From contig JAUXRT010000762.1 of the NCBI GenBank assembly GCA_030681635.1, positions 1-6,506 of the forward strand: 6,506 bases of DNA. Direction: 5' to 3'. This DNA is from Reyranella sp. GTDB lineage: Bacteria; Pseudomonadota; Alphaproteobacteria; Reyranellales; Reyranellaceae. The position numbers and the translations under genes were made by a program. Shown piece after piece: positions 1-4,036 of the stretch (its first letter is position 1; every line of letters begins with the position of its first letter). The notes under the pieces are model-generated. The model was not told where the DNA came from, ran no database searches, and saw only the letters and a program-made list of their open reading frames with translations.

Positions 1-252
1 AGGTATCGTAGGCCGCCTGCATGCGCGTCCATGCTCCGGCGCCATCGCCGAACAGCTTGCCGAGGCGAACCGCGACAGGAGGCGACACCGGCTTGCGTTC
101 GCCCAGGTGTCGTAGAGGTGTTGGCGCGAGATGCCGAGCAGTCTCGCGATCTCCGACTTGGTCCGGCCGGTGGCCGGGATCACCTCCTCTCGCAGCAGCG
201 CTCCGGGATGGTTGGGACAGCGGGCTCGATTGCGCCGGGCAATGTAGGTCAT
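1..252 (-). pseudogene. higA: HigA-family antitoxin gene, frameshifted and cut by the left window edge
   Basis: From ATG at 252 (read leftward) the protein begins MTYIARRNRARCPNHPGALL and continues with EEVIPATGRTKSEIARLLGISRQHLYD. This is the N-terminus and helix-turn-helix of the HigA/VapI Xre-type antitoxin family, whose members bind DNA and neutralise HigB mRNA-interferase toxins. After residue 48 (Asp, 109-111) the original frame turns into unrelated residues. The frame two bases further on resumes the family sequence, GERKPVSPPVAVRLGKLFGD and then AGAWTRMQAAYDT, to the edge. One base is missing around 106-108, where an Ile/Leu pair would be expected. The start is supported by a GAGGAGG ribosome binding site at 259-265, six bases away. 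The gene is probably a real pseudogene, because its toxin partner is also reduced to a stub, but a single-base sequencing error would look the same. Family assignment is firm; inactivation is an inference. Confidence 0.82.
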
Positions 253-263
253 GGTCGGCCTCC

Positions 264-302
264 TCAATGATACTGCTCGAAGTTGATCTCGAACGCGACG
301 GT
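264..302 (-). pseudogene. C-terminal stub of a HigB-like toxin
   Basis: Immediately upstream of the higA ribosome binding site, the minus strand reads AFEINFEQYH followed by a stop at 264-266. This resembles the usual HigB C-terminus (acidic-aromatic run ending in Tyr-His), and the spacing to higA is the normal higB-higA arrangement, with the toxin stop lying inside the antitoxin Shine-Dalgarno. Further upstream the frame meets a TGA after about six more codons, and no RelE/HigB fold sequence is visible before the AT-rich brnT promoter. Only about a dozen codons of the toxin therefore remain. The match is short, so the identification rests on position as much as on sequence. Confidence 0.5.
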
Positions 303-312
303 GAAAACGGCC

Positions 313-341
313 TTTCAAAATTCTGTTACAGGCCCTTGAAA
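313..341. repeat. Nested dyad between the HigB stub and the brnT promoter
   Basis: TTTCAA (313-318) and TTGAAA (336-341) are inverted copies. CTGT-T-ACAG (323-331) is a second inverted repeat between them, and all share one centre at position 327. The right outer arm is also the -35 hexamer proposed for brnT. The symmetry suits a protein-binding site or a weak hairpin; neither arm is long, so chance is possible in this AT-rich stretch. Confidence 0.35.
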
Positions 342-364
342 TCAGCAAATATTGTACGTACATT
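336..364 (+). promoter_or_regulatory. Candidate sigma-70-type promoter of brnTA
   Basis: TTGAAA (336-341) and TACATT (359-364) are separated by 17 bases in the most AT-rich stretch of the window. They match five and four of six consensus bases. Transcription would start near 371, giving a leader of under 20 bases before the GTG start of brnT at 388. A palindrome lies across the -10 element, as expected for an autorepressed toxin-antitoxin promoter. Confidence 0.55.
353..362. promoter_or_regulatory. Probable BrnA operator (palindrome on the -10 element)
   Basis: TGTACGTACA is a perfect 10-bp palindrome overlapping the first bases of the proposed -10 hexamer. BrnA antitoxins bind their own promoter through a ribbon-helix-helix-like DNA-binding fold, so a short dyad here fits autorepression. 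A looser TATACGCATA follows at 367-376 and could be a second, weaker half. The assignment to BrnA is an inference from position. Confidence 0.5.
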
Positions 365-387
365 TATATACGCATAATGAGGCGCTA

Positions 388-675
388 GTGCGGTTCGACT
401 GGGATCCTGGAAAAGCGCGGACGAATCTGGCCAAGCACGGCGTCTCCTTCGAGTTGGCGCGTCGCGTCTGGGATGACCCGTTGCACGTCATTGTTCCGGA
501 CCGCGTGATCAACGGCGAACAGAGGTGGCATGCCATCGGCGTCGTGGGGATGGTCACCTTGGTGGTGGTCGTCCACACCTATCCGAGAGGCGAGGAGGAA
601 AATCTTGCGAGGATCATCGGTGCGCGGAAAGCGACTTCCCACGAGCGTCGCCGCTACGAAGCGGAAGCCCCTTAG
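388..675 (+). CDS. brnT: BrnT family ribonuclease toxin
   Basis: The 95-residue product begins MRFDWDPGKARTNLAKHGVS, the hallmark opening of BrnT. It continues through FELARRVWDDP, a hydrophobic core VGMVTLVVVVHTYP (residues 52-65) and the typical C-terminal helix RIIGARKATSHERRRYE. BrnT has a RelE-like fold and is a ribonuclease that halts translation; it acts in the cytoplasm and is held in check by BrnA. GTG at 388 is chosen over the upstream in-frame ATG at 352, because it places the start exactly at the family motif, has GAGG at 379-382 five bases upstream, and lies downstream of the promoter, whereas 352 lies inside it. The gene overlaps brnA, the usual toxin-first order. Nothing suggests inactivation. 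Confidence 0.88.
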   Translation: MRFDWDPGKARTNLAKHGVSFELARRVWDDPLHVIVPDRVINGEQRWHAIGVVGMVTLVVVVHTYPRGEEENLARIIGARKATSHERRRYEAEAP

Positions 676-934
676 CACGGCAGAGCGGCGTCAACTCGCC
701 GCCCTGGAGGCAAAGGCGGACGAGGCGATCGACACCAAGGACATTCCCGAAGCACCGGCCGCCAACTGGCGGCTGGCGCGGCGCGGCGACCTCTACCGGC
801 CGGTCAAGCAGCCGGTAACGATCCGGCTCGATTCCGACATCGTCGCCTGGTTCAAGGCGCGTGGTCGCGGTCGCGGCTACCAGACGGAAATCAACAGCGC
901 GCTGCGGAAGTACGTCGCCGGACGCAATCGATAG
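620..934 (+). CDS. brnA: BrnA family antitoxin
   Basis: The product is 104 residues from GTG 620. It has a basic N-terminal arm (residues 1-20), the segment LSTAERRQLAALEAKADEAI with IDTKDIPE, and then YRPVKQPVTIRLDSDIVAWF followed by GYQTEINSALRKYV (about 59-99). This is the BrnA_antitoxin domain: the strand KQPVTIRLD and the two following helices form the DNA-binding part, and the N-terminal part wraps the toxin. BrnA neutralises BrnT and represses the operon. The start is uncertain. GTG 620 has GAGG at 609-612; TTG 605 has a stronger GAGGAGG at 592-598 and would add five residues. Either start overlaps brnT by 56-71 bases, longer than usual, which suggests translational coupling. An extra Arg-Gly pair (RGRGRGY, near residues 81-87) comes from a short GGTCGC tandem repeat. 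Confidence 0.87.
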   Translation: MRGKRLPTSVAATKRKPLSTAERRQLAALEAKADEAIDTKDIPEAPAANWRLARRGDLYRPVKQPVTIRLDSDIVAWFKARGRGRGYQTEINSALRKYVAGRNR

Positions 935-958
935 GCTGTGCAAAGGAGAGAATTCGTC

Positions 959-1336
959 TTGCCCCATCCCGACATCAGCCGTGTTCCTAACAAGACCCTT
1001 CCCAGCAAGTCCGCGGTGTCGATCTACCGTTTCCCGGGCGGTGGCGGACTGCTCAATGCGGTGGCGACCTCACCCGACAAGTCGCTCGATCTGCCCGGCC
1101 AGACCGCCGCGACGCTCGCGGTGCTCGACGAGCACCTCAGGAGGGCCGGCATTGACCGCACACGCATCCTGCGCGCCGATGTGGTGGTGACCGACCATGA
1201 CCAGAAGCCTGCCTTCGACCGCGTGTGGGCGTCGTGGATGCCCGACGGTGAAGGGCCGGTGCGCTCGTTCGTGCAATCGGTCATGCCCGAGGGGGACCTG
1301 ATCGAAATCCTGATCACGGCGGCGTTGCCGGCCTAA
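959..1336 (+). CDS. RidA/YjgF/Rid-family protein
   Basis: The 125-residue product matches the Rid family along its length. The N-terminal strands are YRFPGGGGLLNAVATS. The helix LPGQTAATLAVLDEHLRRAG carries the family pattern, followed by ILRADVVVTDHD, the helix AFDRVWASWM and the signature PVRSFVQ then GDLIEILITAAL. The Arg of VRSFVQ and the Glu of LIEI correspond to the carboxylate-binding Arg and the Glu of active RidA enzymes, which hydrolyse reactive enamine/imine intermediates from pyridoxal-phosphate enzymes. A deaminase role is therefore plausible, though many Rid subgroups have other or unknown substrates. TTG 959 is preferred because AAGGAG lies at 943-948; GTG 938 is in frame but has no visible binding site. 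It follows brnA by 24 bases and could share its transcript. It converges on the PPOX gene with only 8 bases between stops. Confidence 0.75.
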   Translation: MPHPDISRVPNKTLPSKSAVSIYRFPGGGGLLNAVATSPDKSLDLPGQTAATLAVLDEHLRRAGIDRTRILRADVVVTDHDQKPAFDRVWASWMPDGEGPVRSFVQSVMPEGDLIEILITAALPA

Positions 1337-1344
1337 TCACGTAT

Positions 1345-1746
1345 TCAGCTCATCCCCTGCACCGAGAACACCGAGATCTCGAACATCACCCGCACATCTT
1401 CCGCCTTCGCATAGGGGTTCTTGTCGAGCCCCATGTATTTGTACGCGAGCTGGTCGATGTGTCGGGCGGCGACCTCGTCCTGCCGCACGCCGGTCACGGT
1501 GCCGCGGAGCTGGACGTAGCGGTCGGGATTGTCCGGATCCATGATCGAGAGCGCCACTTTCGCGCCCATCTTCATGTTGCGCACCTTGGTTCGCCCGAGG
1601 GCCGAGTTCACCCGGACCTTGCCGCCCTCGAAGTCGAACCATACCGGCGTGTTCTGCGGCGAGCCGTCGGGCATCACCGTCGCCAGGTGGGCGAAGGCTT
1701 TCTTCTCCAGCAACAGGTCCATGTAGACAGCGGGAATCTCGGTCAT
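1345..1746 (-). CDS. PPOX-class split-barrel flavin (or F420)-dependent oxidoreductase
   Basis: The product is 133 residues. It opens with MTEIPAVYMDLLLEKKAFAH, then LATVMPDGSPQNTPVWFDFE (residues 21-40), GKVRVNSALGRTKVRNM (42-58), VALSIMDPDNPDRYVQLRGTV (64-84) and a C-terminal helix rich in Tyr and Lys. This layout is that of the pyridoxamine-phosphate-oxidase-like split barrel, closest to the Rv1155-type group often labelled PPOX class F420-dependent. The basic run GRTKVRNMKMG is the usual cofactor-phosphate contact. Whether it uses FMN, F420 or another cofactor cannot be told. Its ATG overlaps the stop of the DUF1801 gene by 4 bases (ATGA), with AGGAG about 9 bases upstream, so it is probably translationally coupled as the last gene of a three-gene operon. 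Confidence 0.85.
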   Translation of the reverse strand: MTEIPAVYMDLLLEKKAFAHLATVMPDGSPQNTPVWFDFEGGKVRVNSALGRTKVRNMKMGAKVALSIMDPDNPDRYVQLRGTVTGVRQDEVAARHIDQLAYKYMGLDKNPYAKAEDVRVMFEISVFSVQGMS

Positions 1747-2159
1747 TTCCGTGGGCTCCTTGCCTTCGCCTTGATGGTCGCGGGCGCCTTCTTCTTCGAC
1801 TTGCCCTGATTGTAGGCGATGGCGGCGCGGACGAGAGTCTTCAGGGCACGCTCGTTGACCTTGTGACCTTCGAGGAAATCGATCGCCCGCCTCGTGTTGC
1901 CTCTATCGTCGGCGTTGAAGAGCCTGTCGGGATCCGCGAGGCGCGCGCCATAGGCAAAGGTGAGCTTCACCTTGCCCTTGTGGGCGTTGGCGACCGCGAT
2001 CATGCCGTCGCGGGACCACACCGGGCTTCCCATCCACTTCCACTCCTCGACGATCTCGCGATCGGCCGCGAGGATCGCCTTGCGGACGCCGGCGAAGGTC
2101 TTGCCGCGCCAGTCCGTGATTTCCGCGATCATCCGGTCGATTCGTTCCGAGGGCGTCAT
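1743..2159 (-). CDS. DUF1801 (YdhG-like) domain protein
   Basis: The protein has 138 residues from ATG 2159: MTPSERIDRMIAEITDWRGK, then VRKAILAADREIVEEWKWMG (25-44), SPVWSRDGMIAVANAHKGKV (45-64), KLTFAYGARLADPDRLFNAD (65-84) and a C-terminal KVNERALKTLVRAAIAYNQ before a Lys/Ala-rich tail. The pattern EEWKWMGSPVWSRDG followed by KVKLTF marks the DUF1801 family, small alpha/beta proteins that include YdhG, for which a frataxin-like iron role has been proposed in Bacillus. Function here is unknown. A longer reading to 2201 would run into the membrane-protein gene and lacks the family start; ATG 2159 has GGGAG just upstream. The upstream gene ends 13 bases before, and the PPOX gene overlaps its end. 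Confidence 0.85.
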   Translation of the reverse strand: MTPSERIDRMIAEITDWRGKTFAGVRKAILAADREIVEEWKWMGSPVWSRDGMIAVANAHKGKVKLTFAYGARLADPDRLFNADDRGNTRRAIDFLEGHKVNERALKTLVRAAIAYNQGKSKKKAPATIKAKARSPRK

Positions 2160-2172
2160 GGGATCTCCCACT

Positions 2173-2439
2173 TCATCCCTGGCGCGCCGCCATCTGGGCA
2201 AGGACCACGACGAGAATATAACCCGCGAGCGCGCCCCCTGCGGCGCCGAACAGGGTCAGGCCGATGCGGCGCACGCTGCGGCGCATGCGGCGGCCCCGGC
2301 TGATGTCCCTCAGCACATAGTCTTCGCCTATCTCGCGCCGATAGAACGTCGCCGTGCCGTACCACCAGCCGAGCCCGGCCCCGGCAAGGACAAGGGCGCC
2401 AAGCAGGCCCCAGATGATGAGGATCAGGAAGCTGTTCAT
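2173..2439 (-). CDS. Small inner-membrane protein, two predicted spans, unknown function
   Basis: The 88-residue product has one hydrophobic segment at about residues 3-27 (FLILIIWGLLGALVLAGAGL) and a second at about 60-82 (GLTLFGAAGGALAGYILVVV). A charged loop between them contains FYRREIGEDYVLRDISRGRR and RMRRSVRR. The positive loop suggests both termini face the periplasm and the loop the cytoplasm. The second span has Gly/Ala-zipper spacing (GAAGGALAG), which often packs helices together. I do not recognise a named family. It is the first gene of the minus-strand operon. Its ribosome binding site is weak (AGAAAG some distance upstream), and no clear minus-strand promoter was found, although the start faces the palindromic control region. 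Confidence 0.7.
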   Translation of the reverse strand: MNSFLILIIWGLLGALVLAGAGLGWWYGTATFYRREIGEDYVLRDISRGRRMRRSVRRIGLTLFGAAGGALAGYILVVVLAQMAARQG

Positions 2440-2529
2440 GCCACTTTCTGCTTTCTGACGGCAGGTCTAGCAGCAGGGCCGACCTCACTCCCACTGAAAT
2501 TCGGCCTCGGCTTTTCCTTCTTCTTCCAC

Positions 2530-2558
2530 TTGACTCGGTCGGCCGACCGAATTATTTC
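2530..2558 (+). promoter_or_regulatory. Candidate promoter of the mddA operon
   Basis: TTGACT (2530-2535) is followed after exactly 17 bases by TATTTC (2553-2558). The -35 is five of six to consensus; the -10 is weak. The first palindrome (2535-2550) fills nearly the whole spacer, and the second (2565-2584) begins at the expected start point. A repressor bound at either site would block RNA polymerase. No equivalent promoter could be placed on the minus strand. Confidence 0.5.
2535..2550. promoter_or_regulatory. Operator 1, perfect 16-bp palindrome
   Basis: TCGGTCGGCCGACCGA is a perfect inverted repeat with the form TCGGTC-GGCC-GACCGA. It shares its last -35 base with the promoter and lies in the spacer. 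The length, symmetry and position are those of a TetR-family operator. The regulator gene two places downstream (3415-4032) is the likely binder, which is an inference. Confidence 0.7.
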
Positions 2559-2564
2559 AACCGC

Positions 2565-2584
2565 ATTCGGTCAATTGACCGAAT
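2565..2584. promoter_or_regulatory. Operator 2, perfect 20-bp palindrome
   Basis: ATTCGGTCAATTGACCGAAT is a perfect inverted repeat whose core, TCGGTC-AATT-GACCGA (2567-2582), has the same half-sites as operator 1 and a different central tetranucleotide. The two centres (2542.5 and 2574.5) are 32 bp apart, close to three helical turns, so two dimers would sit on the same face of the DNA. The site covers the expected transcription start. Confidence 0.72.
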
Positions 2585-2615
2585 TCAGCGAACGCTGACC
2601 TGTCCCACACAGGAG
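2585..2615 (+). promoter_or_regulatory. mddA leader: small stem-loops next to the ribosome binding site
   Basis: TCAGCG (2585-2590) pairs with CGCTGA (2593-2598). CCTGT (2599-2603) pairs with ACAGG (2609-2613) around a CCCAC loop. The second stem takes up the AGG of the AGGAG ribosome binding site (2611-2615), which lies six bases before the ATG at 2622. The pairing could dampen translation, but a 5-bp stem is weak and may be fortuitous. Confidence 0.35.
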
Positions 2616-2621
2616 TGTCAC

Positions 2622-3401
2622 ATGGGTGGTATTGCTTCCTTTCTTTACGGCGTGATCGTCTATCTGCTGTTCTTCGGCACGTTCCTCTACGCCGTCGTCT
2701 TCGTCGGCAACCTCCCCGTGCCCGGCGTGGTCGCCAAGACGATCGACAGCGGGACCTCAGGCCCGATCGGCATCGCCCTCGTGATCAATGCGCTGCTGCT
2801 CGGCGTGTTCGCCATCCAGCACAGCGTCATGGCGCGGCCGGCCTTCAAGCGCTGGTGGACGCGCTTCGTGCCGCAGCCGGTCGAGCGCACGACCTACGTG
2901 CTGCTGGCGAGCCTGGCGCTGCTGCTGCTCTATTGGCAGTGGCGGCCGATGACGGAGATCGTGTGGTCGGTCGGCAGCCCCGGCGCCACCGTCCTGCAGG
3001 CCGTGTTCTGGATCGGCTGGGGGCTGGTGCTGCTCAGCACCTTCCTGATCAACCATTTCGAGCTGTTCGGCCTGCGCCAGGTCGTGGCCCGCCTGCTGGG
3101 GCGGCAGGTCCCGGCGCCGGTGTTCCGCACGCCCTTCCTCTACAAGCGGGTCCGCCACCCGATCTATCTCGGCTTCCTGCTGGCCTTCTGGGCCACGCCC
3201 ACGATGACCACGGGCCACCTGCTGTTCGCGGTGGGAACGACCGGCTACATCCTGATCGGCATCTGGCTCGAGGAGCGCGATCTGGTGGACCTGTTCGGCG
3301 ACGAATATCGTCGCTACCGCGAGAAGGTTTCCATGCTGATCCCGCTGCCGCGCGGGGGCGGCAAGGGTACGACAACGAAGGAACCGGCAACGCGGCACTG
3401 A
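2622..3401 (+). CDS. mddA: Methanethiol S-methyltransferase (MddA-type), integral membrane
   Basis: The 259-residue membrane protein has hydrophobic segments at about residues 5-28, 48-67, 91-106, 124-144, 181-193 and 199-215. The stretch AIQHSVMARPAFKRWWTRFV (64-83) followed by PQPVERTTYVLL is typical of MddA. The C-terminal half carries the isoprenylcysteine/phospholipid N-methyltransferase signature: RHPIYLGFLL (178-187), EERD (217-220) and FGDEYRRYREKV (225-236), which form the S-adenosylmethionine site. MddA methylates methanethiol to dimethyl sulfide using SAM. The length equals that of the described family, and the start has AGGAG six bases upstream. The broader family also includes NnrU-like and other small-molecule methyltransferases, so the exact substrate is not certain. 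It is the first gene of an operon with a TetR regulator 13 bases downstream, controlled by two palindromic operators. The tail after residue 240 (GGGKGTTTKEPATRH) is short and low in complexity. Confidence 0.8.
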   Translation: MGGIASFLYGVIVYLLFFGTFLYAVVFVGNLPVPGVVAKTIDSGTSGPIGIALVINALLLGVFAIQHSVMARPAFKRWWTRFVPQPVERTTYVLLASLALLLLYWQWRPMTEIVWSVGSPGATVLQAVFWIGWGLVLLSTFLINHFELFGLRQVVARLLGRQVPAPVFRTPFLYKRVRHPIYLGFLLAFWATPTMTTGHLLFAVGTTGYILIGIWLEERDLVDLFGDEYRRYREKVSMLIPLPRGGGKGTTTKEPATRH

Positions 3402-3414
3402 GGACGAGGAACAA

Positions 3415-4032
3415 ATGGCGCGAGCGGCCCTCAAGAAGAAGATCGAGACCGGCACATCCCTGCTGGAGGCGGCCAAGAAGGTGCTGCGCCAGAAGGGCTA
3501 TGCCGGCCTCTCGACACGCGACGTGGCGGCGGAGGCCGGCGTGCCGCTCAGCCAGATCCACTATCACTTCGGCTCCAAGCAGGGGCTGATGCTGGCGCTG
3601 TTCGAGTACCTGAACGCGCAGCTCCTCGATCGCCAGAACACGATGGCGACCGACACGACATTGACGCTTTCCCAGCAATGGGACCGCGCCTGCGCCTATC
3701 TCGACGAGGATATCGGCTCGGGCTACGTGCGCGTCCTGCAGGAGCTGATCGCGGCGAGCTGGTCGGATCCCGCCGTTGCCAAGGTGGTGCGCGTCGGGCT
3801 CACCGGTTGGATCGACCTGATCGTCGAGGTCGCCCGCAAGGCCGAGCGCGAGCTGGGCGACCTCGGCACCTTCACGCCGGAGCAGATCGGCGCCTTTGCC
3901 GCCAGTGCGTTCATCGGCGCGGAAAGCCTCTACATGCTCGGCCTGGAAAAGAAAGGCGTCCCCCTGCGCGACGCGCTCCGGCGCTTCGGCGACCTCATCC
4001 GCCTGCGCGAAGGCGTGCCATCGGCGAGGTGA
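3415..4032 (+). CDS. TetR/AcrR family transcriptional regulator
   Basis: The protein has 205 residues. The N-terminal DNA-binding domain is clear: a basic arm MARAALKKKI, helix 1 TSLLEAAKKVLRQKGYAGLS (14-33), then TRDVAAEAGVPLSQIHYHFG (34-53) with the recognition helix at PLSQIHYHF, closed by SKQGLMLALFEYLNAQLL. The remaining 130 residues are the helical ligand-binding and dimer domain, which shows no specific family. It starts 13 bases after mddA with GAGGAA upstream, and its stop is 4 bases before the next ATG, so it is co-transcribed with both neighbours. As the only regulator in the operon, it probably binds the two TCGGTC-N4-GACCGA palindromes upstream of mddA and represses the whole unit, including itself, until a ligand releases it. 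The binding site and ligand are inferred. Confidence 0.93.
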   Translation: MARAALKKKIETGTSLLEAAKKVLRQKGYAGLSTRDVAAEAGVPLSQIHYHFGSKQGLMLALFEYLNAQLLDRQNTMATDTTLTLSQQWDRACAYLDEDIGSGYVRVLQELIAASWSDPAVAKVVRVGLTGWIDLIVEVARKAERELGDLGTFTPEQIGAFAASAFIGAESLYMLGLEKKGVPLRDALRRFGDLIRLREGVPSAR

Positions 4033-4036
4033 TGCC

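Noticed and set aside
352..387. Upstream ATG 352 as the brnT start
   Set aside because: It lies within the promoter and palindrome, has no ribosome binding site, and adds 12 residues not seen before the MRFDWDP opening of the family.
860..885. GGTCGC tandem repeat in brnA as a possible phase-variable tract
   Set aside because: There are only about two and a half copies of a 6-base unit, so a copy change would keep the frame and only add or remove an Arg-Gly pair.
1337..1383. Bidirectional terminator between the convergent RidA and PPOX genes
   Set aside because: Only 8 bases separate the stops. The nearby palindrome CGAGATCTCG lies inside PPOX coding sequence and has no T-run.
2477..2516. 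Intrinsic terminator GGCCGA...TCGGCC followed by TTTT
   Set aside because: The stem is 6 bp with a loop of about 17 bases, the T-run is short and offset, and no plus-strand gene ends upstream of it.
1960..2598. Plus-strand open frame opposite the DUF1801 and membrane-protein genes
   Set aside because: It lacks any recognisable domain and runs through two supported minus-strand genes and the operator region.
2615..3589. Plus-strand open frame of 324 codons over mddA and the start of tetR
   Set aside because: It is an Arg/Pro-rich shadow; the overlapping frame has clear membrane segments and methyltransferase motifs.
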